Shown: positions 1-9,800 of the stretch, piece by piece
Position numbering within the stretch: position 1 is the stretch's first letter
How the letters are laid out: every line of letters begins with the position of its first letter
Source of the DNA: Branchiostoma floridae
Lineage: Eukaryota; Chordata; Leptocardii; Amphioxiformes; Branchiostomatidae
NCBI RefSeq assembly: GCF_000003815.2
Contig: NC_049997.1
Span: 5,187,790 to 5,211,626 of the forward strand
Direction: 5' to 3'
Length of the DNA stretch: 23,837 bases
Position numbers and translations under genes: made by a program
The notes under the pieces: generated by a model
What the model saw: the letters and a program-made list of their open reading frames with translations, nothing else
Databases searched by the model: none
Told to the model about the DNA's origin: nothing

Positions 1-1272
1 GAAAAGGGAAAGGCACTCTCGGGCGATCCACCGTTCGTCCTTTAAACTATTCAACCCCCTTTTTGGGATCATATGTATGGTTTTCTTCATAACATATTCA
101 TCGTTCCCGAAAACTGATCTACCCGATGCCAGTATAAAATGTGGCCATGCCATAAGGAAGTTGGCCACTAAGAGATGCACATGGTTTTGTTTGACCCTTA
201 TGCGGACGAAAGAAATGGCAGAGTCCCCCCTTCCCGTCAGGGTCATGCCTCCTCGTAATTTAGAGCTCGCAGACTCGTCGTCCGATCGAATCGCGCCTAA
301 TGTGAGGGGGGTATTACTGCGGTATACGTGTAGGCTCTATATGTCACTAACTATATTTCATCCATTCAGTCATTTTAGAATTTTTCAGACACTCAATACC
401 TTTACGCAAGAATGATTATATTTTTGCCTGCTTTGGTGTGTGTTTGGGTGTCCGTCAACAGTTCAAGCCAAGAATGCCTCGGTGTCTTGGGTTGATATTT
501 TGCGTGTAAATATTTCATAATGAGATCTCGAAATGATTGGATTGTCATGGTGTTGTAGCAGAACTCCCGAGAACATCCGGGTTTTCTGTCTTTTTACCTC
601 CGTGAAAAAAAAGCTTCGTTATCGTGTCTTTTATTTGTACGAGTGTGTGTGTGTGTCTGTTTGTTTTTCTACGTATAACCCAATAGAAGTGGACTAAAAA
701 GGTTCAAATGAAGGTTTTTTGTGAAAAAAAAAGATGTGACATGGTCCGCCATCTTTTATTTTGACCCATGGGCATGGCGTCATCAACTAAGCATAAATTA
801 TGAACATCTAATCATAAATGTAACATGTAATTACATAGTATGTTAATGATCCTGGAAATCAAGTGTCTTTTAGCAATAAAACCCTGAAACACAATACTTA
901 AACTCAAATTAGTAGATTTTGTAAATATGCCTTTAGGAAACACGTTGCTATGACAACACTCAATTTTTTAAGACAATATTCAAAGAAAGGTTACAAAGTT
1001 GTGTTGTTCTTGCACACACCATTCGTCAGTTATACGACGTCAAAATTCGCACAAGCACATTTAGCCACCCCCTACCCTTCTAGATAGGCTTAATGTCCAA
1101 CGTTATGATATTCAAACATACATTTAGAATCTTTATTATATCTATTTGTACTTTTGCAACTATTCAAAGTAAAGGAAAAACGTGATATTAGATTAAAAGA
1201 TTGAAACATTGCGCACCTCCCTACAATAGTTTTCGAAAAAAAAAAGTATCTTTGTTCTCACCCAACAAGGAC
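1..1272. other. No recognisable gene; upstream flank
   Basis: No exon with domain similarity was found on either strand. An open frame at 77-415 (+) has mixed composition, no motif and no splice context, so it is not called. A short GT microsatellite lies at 643-656. The promoter of the downstream NXPE-like gene should lie here, but no TATA box or initiator stands out. Confidence 0.5.
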
Positions 1273-1383
1273 ATGGCGAGCGGTGGAAGGAAAGTGCTTG
1301 AGGGTGGACGAAGGCGCAGGTGGTTTGGTACAGTACTTGCACTGGGTATAGCAGCATTACTACTGTACTACACCATATACAAG
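1273..1383 (+). CDS. NXPE-like exon 1: cytosolic tail and signal anchor
   Basis: The ATG at 1273 has a purine at -3 and G at +4. It is the only in-frame ATG before the hydrophobic stretch. The 37 codons begin MASGGRKVLEGGRRRR and continue into a hydrophobic helix (WFGTVLALGIAALLLYY). Positive charges before the helix predict a type II orientation with the esterase in the lumen. The exon ends AAG|GTACAT in phase 0, matching the acceptor at 1749. Confidence 0.75.
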
Positions 1384-4300
1384 GTACATTATAAACTTAT
1401 ATCAAACTCTTTTTTGTCAGCGGAACAAACTCTTTGACCACCTCTTACCCTTCTACTGAACAACAAAGAGATATAAGGACACTTTGAAACATTACCTGAA
1501 GAAGGGACATGTTGACCCAACAAACCTTGAGAAACTATGTTCTGACCGCAATGCTTGGCGGCAGCTGACCAACACCACCGTGACAACCTTCGAGACCGAG
1601 AGGGTAGCAGCCGTCGAGGCGAAGAGAAAGGCGAGGAAGGCCCGTCAAAGTAGAACTGCAACTGTAAACATGTAGACTTGCCATACTCGTGAGAGTGGCC
1701 GTCCATCACTGAACAACGGGTGACGCCATGCATTTTATTTCTTTCTAGGACCCCCACTGGATCAGCCAACAGAGTATGAAAATGCAATGGTTTCCGGCAA
1801 AATCTTCCAACGATATGCCTTCATTTCGAAGTAGGTGGAATGATTCGGCTGTAACTGAGAACCCAGTGTTAAACATGACCAAACCGTTTTCTCCGGTGTT
1901 ACAAACGACCAAACCATTTTCTGCTGATGTTTATTTGCAACAGCTCAAGTTTTCCTTGGCTTCTGAGTCCGACAGGCAATATTCTGTCGGAGATACGTTA
2001 CACATTGTCATCTCTGCCAAAGATACAAGAAATAACACGGTAACAAACATCGGCGATTTCTTTCGGGCGTCCATCCTTACCAAAGTGAAAGGAAAGGGAA
2101 GGCAGGTTCTGGTGCAGTCGGTATCATAACGGACCACCAGAAGGGTACTTACACGGCAACGTTCCGACTGTTGTGGGAGGGGGATCCGGAGGTCACCATC
2201 AAAATCCAACTGGTCCTCCTACGGCAAGCTATCGATGTTATAGAAAGAACTAAACGAAAATATCCTATTGACCTGGTGATGTTCCGAAAACGTTACATAG
2301 TGGGAAACGACAAGATCGACACCAAGTGTAACGTAGACCCGGCCATCTTCAAGAAGACCAGTGCAGTTTGTAACTACTCGGACCCGCATGCAGGCGCCTG
2401 GTGGTATTGTGAGAAAGCCGCCAACATCTCTTGTGACACACCAGGCCACCATGGCGAAATTAGGTACAGAGACGTGAGCGGTGGAAAACTGTTCGGCAGG
2501 TATGTTAACGAAAAAAGTTCATATCTTTGTATGACTTTAAACCCAACACATTTATCGACAGGAATAGGGGTGACCCGCAACCAAGCGGTTGAAATCGCGA
2601 GCCCACATTGCACTGTCATCATACAGCTATGTAGTGTTGAATCAATACACCGGTGTTTAATTCATTGGACACCGATGTTTAATCATCCGTCATCTATATA
2701 TAGCTAATCAGAAGAAGTCACAGACAATTGACCAATCAGAAGAACACCCAGTAGGGTGTAGTATAATCAGCGCAAACAGAAACTTTAACCCCTTAATGAT
2801 AATTCAACCTGATAATGTTAACCAATGCTGATAACTTAAAATGAGAATCTTAAGTCAAAACCTTTTATTTAATGCAGCCTCATAATTTAAGACCAGTAGG
2901 ATAATGCTAATATGCACACTCTACATGTCACTTTTTACATTTTGTGATTTGTTTACTGTTACAGGGGCAACAGTGCACGGAAAAAGACAATTTCTGGATC
3001 TCCATCCCAAATTAATGTTAAAAAAGGTAAGACACATTCCCTTCATTAAAGGCGCCCAGAGCAGTTTTTTCGTCTTTTCAAATTCAATTTTCAAGTCATT
3101 TCTTTTCTTTCAGTAAGGTTTAATAACACTATCTCATTGCATATCGACCGTCATTGAGCAAAGATGAGACGTCCTTGGTTGGTGAGAAGTCATTGAAAAT
3201 CTGAGCGCTGCACGTGCCATTATTTCAAATTTTCGGAACGCGCGCGAATATGACCGATGAGTCCCGAACGCTTCCGGAGATGTCGTCACTTGTTTGAATA
3301 AGGTTTCGATTTGCGAACGGGCGAATCAGATTCAATTGGCTCGGTGACCTCACACGTTCGATAATCACCGAAAGTTACCGACGGGAAACCGTTAGGGGCT
3401 CGATCCTGTGCTGATTTATTGTAGGATGTAATAAATCAAAGGGGTCCGTTTTCGGCATGTTTGTGCGACCCTTTAAACGCTGAAAGTACGAAATAATGAT
3501 ACAAATGTGCTAGTATGGTGAAGTAAATGGCAATTTCGTACGGATTGTCTCATCTAGAATATTTCCAATTTTAATGCACTAAAATGGCTCTGGGCGCCTT
3601 TAATCATTGTTGGTAGGTCATACCAGAAATGTATATTTATTGACACAGAAACGTCAAATTCTTTCATTATGAAACATTTTACAAAGACATTAGTAAAGGA
3701 TGTCGGCAAAAACTAGCTCTGTTCAAGACAGAGAAGGTCGTCTGTACGCCATACCGACCTGTGATGAGAGCGTCACGGCTGGCCAGCCAATCAGATGCTT
3801 CCCCTCTATTGACCAATCATGCCGCCTTGTACTGTCAAAAAGCAGTGTGATTTGTTGGTAAGTTTCCCTCAAACAAAAGGAGAAGAGATATCTGATTGGC
3901 TGACGGCATTCCAGGACCAGCACCACAAGAACCATGGGTATGGGATTTTATATTTGACATTCTTTACTTTTTAACACAGGGCGAGATCCTTTGGCCAATC
4001 GCAGACGGTGTGTCCGGGGACTGGTCACTCCACAGATATCTGGTTTCTATCGGCGTGTGGAACTCTCTCGTCTGTAAGAACAGACATTTCTCCAACCAGG
4101 CCGGCTGGCAGCAATGCCTGAATGGGAAAACTTTGTACATAATTGGCGACTCTACCATACGGCAGTGGTGGGAACATTTGGTCAGAATCTTGGAAATGAA
4201 AGAAGCACTTATTCCTGATGCCATACACAAAACTGGACCATTGCTCGCCCGAGATACTGTTAATAACATAACGGTAAACTATCGTTCACACGGACTACCT

Positions 4301-4735
4301 CGTCGTATTGCTTTTACTTGGACGTTTCACTTCAAGTACGTCGCTAACATTATCGATGAAATTGATGGAGGACCGAACGATGTGATATGTATCACCATGT
4401 GGGTACATTTTGCCTCGTACCCTGTGGAGGTCTACAGAAAAAGAATGGAAGCCGTCCGTGCTGCAATACAACGTTTACTACACAGGAGTCCTGAAACTCT
4501 GGTCGTCATCAAGTCCGCAAACACACGTCACAGTAATGAGCTAATCTCCGGGGAATGGCTGGCATACAAGCTGGACTTGATAATGAGAGAAATATTCCAT
4601 GGGGTCAACGTTGTTCTTGTAGATGCTTGGGAAATGACAAGTGCACAGCACTGGCATGTGGAAGCCATTCATCCGGAAGAGGACATCATCGTACAAGAAC
4701 TGGAGTTCCTTTGTTCTTTTATTTGTCCCTTGTAA
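1273..4735 (+). CDS. NXPE family member (NXPE domain plus PC-esterase), possibly a pseudogene
   Basis: Proposed exons are 1273-1383, 1749-2499, 2965-3026, one unresolved linker exon near 3700-3857, and 3980-4735. The first exon gives a short basic cytosolic tail and one signal-anchor helix. The second carries the NXPE N-terminal domain. The last carries a PC-esterase (GDSL/SGNH-like) domain with Ser in GDST (codon 4151), Asp in DAW (codon 4622) and His in HP (codon 4670). NXPE proteins are secretory-pathway type II membrane or secreted proteins. PC-esterase domains are predicted to modify acyl groups on glycans or glycoproteins, and the substrate here is unknown. The frame is broken once in exon 2 (about 2086-2105), and the linker before the esterase exon could not be joined in one phase. 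The gene is therefore either a recent pseudogene or carries base-calling errors. The family is certain, but intactness is not. Confidence 0.8.
1460..1678 (+). mobile_element. Non-LTR retrotransposon (LINE) C-terminal remnant in NXPE intron 1
   Basis: This frame reads KRYKDTLKHYLKK, then a DPTNLEKL segment, then CSDRNAWRQL, then an Arg/Lys/Ala-rich tail ending at a TAG at 1676-1678. The pattern RYKDTLK...DP..(W/L)E.L..DR.AWR is the usual C-terminal signature of non-LTR retrotransposon ORF2 proteins. An in-frame TGA lies just upstream at 1457, so only the 3' end remains. It is in the same orientation as the host gene and lies between splice sites 1384 and 1748, so it should be spliced out. Confidence 0.75.
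1749..2499 (+). CDS. NXPE-like exon 2: NXPE N-terminal domain, frameshifted
   Basis: The acceptor TTTCTAG precedes 1749 and the exon is entered in phase 0 (DPHWISQQS...). Typical family features follow: YSVGDTLHIVISAKD, then GDFFRASI, then GTYTATFRLLWEGDPEVTI, and a Cys-rich segment with CNVDP, VCNYSDP and AWWYC. The first half (to about 2105) and the second half (from about 2102) are in different frames. The offset fits one missing base or two extra bases within the A/G-run sequence 2086-2105. Reading straight through stops at 2127. A small imperfect tandem repeat encoding TKPFS twice lies near 1880-1925. The donor is GGCAG|GTATGT at 2500, leaving phase 2. Confidence 0.78.
2500..2964 (+). 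other. NXPE-like intron 2; no other feature seen
   Basis: This AT-rich intron runs from donor GTATGT at 2500 to acceptor TTACAG at 2959-2964. No second gene, hairpin or repeat signature was recognised. Confidence 0.55.
2965..3026 (+). CDS. NXPE-like exon 3: short linker
   Basis: The acceptor TGTTACAG and donor AAAAAG|GTAAGA are both good. The first base completes the AG left by exon 2 to give Arg, then 20 open codons read GNSARKKTISGSPSQINVKK, ending in phase 1. The position and the SxxINV ending fit the linker between the NXPE domain and the esterase domain. The call rests on splice phase and position more than on sequence similarity. Confidence 0.6.
3046..3603. mobile_element. 558-bp non-autonomous DNA element with terminal inverted repeats
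   Basis: The left end TTAAAGGCGCCCAGAGC (from 3046) is matched by its reverse complement at the right end (GCTCTGGGCGCCTTTAA, ending 3603). The inner AGTTTT/AAAATG pairs extend the match partly. There is no coding capacity inside. The composition, CpG-rich in the middle, differs from the flanking intron. The bases TCA flank both ends and may be a short target duplication, although the exact border is uncertain. It lies in intron 3 of the NXPE-like gene. Confidence 0.75.
3700..3857 (+). other. Unresolved linker exon of the NXPE-like gene
   Basis: A strong donor (TTG|GTAAGT, GT at 3858-3859) ends a region with two competing frames. One reads REGRLYAIPTCDESVTAGQPIRC and leaves phase 2. The other reads MPPCTVKKQCDLL and leaves phase 0, as the next exon requires, but it has a stop 12 bases before its Met codon. 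NXPE proteins usually have a short Pro-Cys motif at this point, and both frames offer one (IPTC or MPPC). The sequence may contain another frame break. A further mini-exon at 3915-3937 (PAPQEPW) is possible. A 12-bp inverted repeat (AGCCAATCAGAT at 3785-3796 and its complement at 3890-3901) overlaps the region. Confidence 0.35.
3980..4735 (+). CDS. NXPE-like last exon: PC-esterase domain
   Basis: The acceptor TTTTTAACACAG precedes 3980 and the exon is read in phase 0 to the TAA at 4733-4735. Motifs in order are GVWNSLVC, then CLNGKTLYIIGDSTIRQWW (block I with the nucleophile Ser), then YRSHGLPRR, DEIDGGPNDV and HFASYPVEVYRKRM, then RSPETLVVIKSANT, then VVLVDAWEMTSA and EAIHPEED (catalytic Asp and His), ending CSFICPL. 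All three catalytic positions are present and the frame is open throughout. This half of the gene shows no sign of decay. Confidence 0.9.
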   Translation, partial: GEILWPIADGVSGDWSLHRYLVSIGVWNSLVCKNRHFSNQAGWQQCLNGKTLYIIGDSTIRQWWEHLVRILEMKEALIPDAIHKTGPLLARDTVNNITVNYRSHGLPRRIAFTWTFHFKYVANIIDEIDGGPNDVICITMWVHFASYPVEVYRKRMEAVRAAIQRLLHRSPETLVVIKSANTRHSNELISGEWLAYKLDLIMREIFHGVNVVLVDAWEMTSAQHWHVEAIHPEEDIIVQELEFLCSFICPL

Positions 4736-4781
4736 AGGTAGCATCTGTCGTTTGTTCAGTTTTCAAGTTAACGTTCCTTGC

Positions 4782-4787
4782 ATTAAA
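4782..4787 (+). promoter_or_regulatory. Candidate polyadenylation signal ATTAAA
   Basis: ATTAAA lies 47 bases after the NXPE-like stop codon in an otherwise featureless 3' flank. It is a common variant signal, and no transcript evidence is available here. Confidence 0.3.
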
Positions 4788-4880
4788 GCAACCTTCCAGT
4801 CTTAAAAACCTAAATAGCTATCTACGAAATGAAGTTTTCCAAGGTTTTTGAATCGGTAGCCATACGGTAGTTTAACTGTA

Positions 4881-4930
4881 CAACCAACCAACCAACCAAC
4901 CAACCAACCAAACCAACCAACCAACCAACC
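4881..4930. repeat. (CCAA)n microsatellite
   Basis: About twelve units of CAAC/CCAA run with one phase slip near 4911. The Gly-Trp-Leu-Val open frame on the opposite strand is a product of the repeat. Confidence 0.95.
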
Positions 4931-6182
4931 GTGCGCATTTTTTCTCCCGTGTACACATGGGACTACAAGGACTAGGTGATGGTACTGCACGATCTCTTAC
5001 AGAAACAAGGCTACAGATGCCGCGCTGTTGAATGATTTTTAGCGTTTAGAAATGGTCCGAGTGCCATATATATTTGGGGTGCATACACAGGGAGTGTCCT
5101 TAAATCTACGAAGGACCATACTTACAATTTGCTCCAGAAATATCTTCCTTACCTATGTTACTCTTGTATACCTGTATACCTCGTGACATCAAAGGCGACA
5201 CAATCTATCTTACATTTAGAAATAACAAACACATATAAGATATTGAAACAAATAATCAAATCAAGGGTGTAACGTTAACGTAATATACGTTAGAATCCTA
5301 ATCAGAATGAAATGATGATGTAGATTTGCATACAACTGTGAAAACAAAAAAATGACATAGTGATGAAAGTCTAAAGCATGATTTATTCCTGTTATTTTCA
5401 TTGTTTAAAAACTTGCTCTCAAGTATTAGTACGGTTAAATAAGTCTTCTTGAAAATGACTTAAGACTACAAATACGAATTAAGCATTATAAAGGCTTATA
5501 ATTTGTTACACTGGGAAATTTATTCTTCTTCTTGGATCCTTTTGCATGCGACACAGTGCTATCGTCTGTCACCATATATTCCTTAGTTGCTTTAACTAAA
5601 TTTAGTTTATTGATAATGACAATAACAATGAAGATCATTACATCTTCATACCCCATTGGGGCTAAATGCAGTCAGTTTGATATAAAAGGTAGTAAACGAA
5701 AATTTATACATGTGCTATAGTTTACATACTTCTACTTTATTCTTAAAACATGTGTAGACGAACTTACAAAGTTTTTTCAAGTATATCGTGGTCAGATGAT
5801 GACATAAGATATTTGAACATATCTTCCTTCATAAGGTGTGCATATTTCTGATCTACATGTGTTCCATTTATATCGTTTATTGATTGATTGAAACTCCTAA
5901 AGGCCAAAAGGCTGAATTACGAGATTCACAATACAAACATATTACTTATTAGGTGTTAAAATTCGCTAATAAAGTTATAAGTATGTGTACCTAGATTACA
6001 ATACATGATATAATACGATAATCAATTCTTAAGAAAACCTTTACTCTGCTGTTCAAGAGGCCAACAATATGTGGTATCAGGCTGTTGCTATTAGGTCTAT
6101 ATTTGTTTTATTTTTCTAGCTACTCTCCACGTTACTTCGCCTATTCTACATGGGAGCGAAGGGTGGTACAGATTTGACTTAA
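4931..6182. other. Intergenic space between convergent genes; little recognised
   Basis: This AT-rich sequence has no supported exon on either strand. Around 5880-5935 a GATT repeat followed by AAACTCCTAAAGGCC resembles dispersed-repeat consensus sequence, but I cannot name a family. It would contain the 3' ends of both flanking genes. Confidence 0.4.
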
Positions 6183-6436
6183 GGTGCGCTCCCACCGCAC
6201 TTTTGTCAAGCTTGCGTTACTGCGGGGTTCGAAAGATACTCAGAATTTCAGAGATAAAGAACTAATTTTCTTTCTTATTGTGTACTTTGTCGTCTTCAAA
6301 GTCATACTTTTACTTTTATTATGCAATATCTAAATTATAAAAAATCGGAGAAAATAACAAAACAGTGACGCAGTGAGCGAATTCGAACCCCGCAGTAACG
6401 CAAGCTTGACAAGTGCCGTGGACGTGGGAGCGCACC
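6183..6436. mobile_element. Inverted-repeat (MITE-like) element, 254 bp
   Basis: The left arm 6183-6233 (starting GGTGCGCTCCCACC) matches the reverse complement of the right arm 6383-6436 over about 50 bp, with a few substitutions and a short gap. The arms contain GTCAAGCTTGCGTTACTGCG and end in GGTTCGAA. The roughly 150-bp centre is AT-rich and non-coding. No clear target-site duplication could be read. Confidence 0.8.
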
Positions 6437-6569
6437 ACAAGACAGCTTCTTTCCAAACTCCAGGCATAGGTCTTCTCTTCTCTCATAGTCATAGAGAATA
6501 AATAGACGTCGACAACATAGATGCTTTGTAACTTTAGATCTTATCAAGACTACTCCGTACAAGAGGTTA

Positions 6570-6779
6570 AGGTGTAAGTCCCAAGATGATCCGAGTTGCC
6601 CGTCGTTGAATCATTTCTATATAGTTGCGTTGTGTTTTTGTTTGGTTTCCAGAGCAGGGTGGCGTATTCAAGAACGGGACGGACGAATCAGGTGTATACG
6701 GCGACGAGGTCTTGTACGGAGAGCAATGTCAGTGTGGAAGGAGCATCTTGATTGAGTAGTTAAAAGTCGATGGAGGTCG
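6570..6779 (-). mobile_element. Reverse-transcriptase (LINE) remnant abutting the polycystin stop codon
   Basis: On the minus strand one frame reads LLSVQDLVAVYT, a stop, then FVRPVLEYATLLWKP. A second frame continues IEMIQRRATRIILGLTP. The pattern DLVxVYTxFVRPVLEYAxxxW...IExIQRRATRII.G is the familiar segment after the catalytic core of non-LTR reverse transcriptases. One stop and one frameshift show it is dead. It starts immediately after the TAA of the polycystin gene (6780-6782), on the same strand, so it would form the 3' UTR. Confidence 0.8.
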
Positions 6780-6886
6780 TTATATTTTCCTGCATGCCTC
6801 AAGACATCGTGTCACATCTAAGATTTCATCTAAAGATTCTTCAATCATTTGCAAGTTTGCATTCAGTTTGGATTCTACCATTTCAT
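6780..6886 (-). CDS. PKD1-like last exon: coiled-coil C-terminal tail
   Basis: The acceptor GATTTTCAG precedes 6886. Two bases (AT) complete the GAT codon begun by the previous exon. The tail reads EMVESKLNANLQMIEESLDE then ILDVTRCLEACRKI and stops at TAA (6780-6782). Leu/Ile spacing suggests a short amphipathic coil, as in other polycystin C-terminal tails that mediate subunit pairing. The stop lies at the edge of a LINE remnant, so the last few codons may be retroelement-derived. Confidence 0.75.
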
Positions 6887-9800
6887 CTGAAAATCAAATG
6901 AACAATACGATGAGTTGAAAACAATCGTTAAGGGGTATATAGTGAAGTATAACGGTCATACAGCTTTCAATTGTTCATTCCTTGACAAAGACTGATGCTG
7001 TACAGTCGAAAATTTGGGTGAGTCCAATTTTGGTGTTGGAAATTACAGTTCAACTATTTCAAGAAAGCTTTCAATATTGCCTGATGTAAGTACGTAATGC
7101 CACAAATTCCTGGGAAATAAAGAGAATGGTTTACAATGCAATTCTACACTGGTACTGGTGCGATATTCACAACCAAGACATATGGTCACTTCCAACCTTC
7201 CGATGATTGTATGTCACCTTCTGCAAGGCATTTCTAACTGGTTCACATTGCACTGCAGGTAAAGGTGTCACTGATAATAGATGCTTTCCGAAACGTCAAG
7301 TGTTTGCATATGTACATCAATAATTGATAACATTAATGAATAGAATTCATTCCTTTACATTTCGGACCGCATTAATTATCTATGCATCAAGTAAATTTCC
7401 AATATAATGAAATCATATGTATAATGAATGTATAATGAAAGCACTAAATTTAGGAAATGCCTCCAAATGAGGGCATGAAATGTTGGTCCACAATATTTAA
7501 TGTCTAGCAATGTTCCTTCCTCTGCAGTTGTTCTTTGAAATCAACATTAGTTTTCTTTTAACTATGACCATTCAGGTGAAGAAAAAATGGGTACACAATC
7601 ATTTTCTGGTCAATATTCTCTGTGGGCACAGTTTTTAAGCTACACAATTTTAGATATTTTACCTGTTACTTCAGCAGCTGGTGGAGGAACGTGGATGCCA
7701 AAAAGTTCCTGGAAGCTCGTCCAAATGTAATCTGCCAGCTCCTGGTCATGGTCAATGTAGGCACCAGAGGCAATGGCATCACAGATGATGGTCACAAGGA
7801 AGTTGACGAGTATTATGAAGATCAGTATCATAAATGAGGTAAAGTAGATCGGGCCGACATATTGGTTCGAGGCTAATATTTCGTCAAAAAAGAACCTTAA
7901 AAGAAAAATTAAAAGATTAAATGATGTTAACTGCATTACATATTTAATAGAATACATCTATTAACGTGATATTGATGCTAAATCTATAAACTATTGTTGG
8001 TATCAATCACTATGATGTCATAAAAGATGCAGCTCAAATATAGTCAGTATTTGAGAATTCGGTAACAAACAAATTTTATATAATACATGCTCAATTTCTC
8101 TTTTTTTAGAGTAAATGGGAAGGCAGGTTGCAAGCAAATAAACAAAAATAAAACATATTCGTCTACAATAAAGATGGAATGGACATAAAGCATATGAGTA
8201 AAAGTTGATTTAGACAGTTAACTAGTAAATACTTTCTATATTTAAAAAAAAATTACCTTCCCAACAACATCTGAAATAATTCAAGTATCGTATGCAACAC
8301 ATCGCTGTACGCCTTCATATGCGTCCCAAACACCAGCATTCCTGTGTACAAAGGGAAAGTACTCATTACGTACATACAGTTAACACTCATTATTTACATT
8401 ACTCATGAACACTAGGGGGGGGGGGGTCACAAATGAATATGATATTGCAAAGAAAACATGTAAAGGATTATGATCCAACACTGTATCTTATCTCATTAAA
8501 CTTGCATTTCATAACGTGCAAACCAATAATTTTTAATTTGTCCTTAAAATGCTCAACATGTTGTGCTATTTCATGTTACAGCCTGATAGATTTTCGTTAC
8601 TCACTAAAAAAAACGAGTCACCCAACGTGCCTTCAACCATTGTCAAAGAAAATCAGTGTTTCAGGCTTCGTCAATTACAAAATGAATTATATTACCTGAG
8701 CAGCTGAAAGCCATAAAGGCTATGGCGCTTATGATTGAGAAGCCAATCAAGTCGTTCTTCATGACACCTGGCAGGGCGATGAAACTGGCCATGGTCTTAC
8801 TGAAGCGGACAACTCGCAGTAACGTCAGTGTGGTGGTGAATACTACTATGGACAGCACGGTCTTGAAAGCGTCATCCCACCAGAAAGCGGAGCTCAGATC
8901 TACATACCGGTCTATTCCAAGTTCTCCTACAAATCAAGAGTTAATGTATACTTCAATACTCGTTGACCATTATAAGACCTGCTATTATTGTAAAGGCCAT
9001 AAGGGACTATAAGTTAGTGCTCGCTATTGTCTGTAATACATTCATTTAGTTCGCTGAATATTCTAAAGCCATACCTAACATTACAAATATTCTTTTGTAA
9101 CGTATCAGACTGCAACAAAGTTTTAGTACTATTTGAATCCGTCTAAATGAGTTAGAATGAAACATAATGTACATCATGTCATTCACCTGTAGCCTCAACC
9201 AAGTTGTTCAGTGCTGCAGATGCAAAGTGGTACCTTATTCCAAAGATACAAACAACAGCTGCAGATCCAACTATACTCGCAGATGCTAAGATATTCCAGG
9301 TAGAACTGAAAAACTTTCTCCCCTCCTTTTTAATGGTGATCACTTCCTTGATGAAATTCACCACAAACAAGGACAAGAAGATGATGTAGAAAAGCAACAT
9401 GGCGTAATCATAGGCAGTTTCAAACTGGAACAGCCTGTGCGTTGCCACGGTTGCAGATGTAGAAAGATGACCGATGTCTTCCTGCTGCACAGTAAGTTTT
9501 AGACTACTAAAAAGCTTTGCAGCTGGATAGTACAAAGACAAATCCAGAACCAGAGAGTTTGTGTACTTGTCGATCCAGTTGTTATTCCGAAGGTCATCGA
9601 AGAGTGCCATTGTTAGATTTAGTACCGTTGAAAGCTCTACGTAGTATCTTGCATTGCATCCTGCATTGTGCGATGCCACGTTGATGGGATTGAATAACCA
9701 ACATGTAGATGTATCACTCCCAGTTGCAAATACCCATCCGTTGTCAGAGTTGTCAGTTTCCCGAGCATCTGCATAGGGTACAGAATGTTTGTTTGACGCC

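Noticed and set aside
77-415. 112-codon open frame on the plus strand
   Set aside because: No motif, hydrophobic pattern or splice context; the composition looks like chance translation.
1389-1787. Minus-strand open frame across NXPE intron 1
   Set aside because: It is the reverse strand of the LINE remnant and the exon 2 start; the plus-strand readings explain the sequence.
3230-3300. CCGATGAGTCC resembling part of a hammerhead ribozyme core
   Set aside because: The catalytic CTGA start and the partner GAAA segment with a closing stem are not present in the needed arrangement.
4802-4990. Minus-strand open frame with Gly-Trp-Leu-Val repeats
   Set aside because: Produced by the CCAA microsatellite read on the opposite strand.
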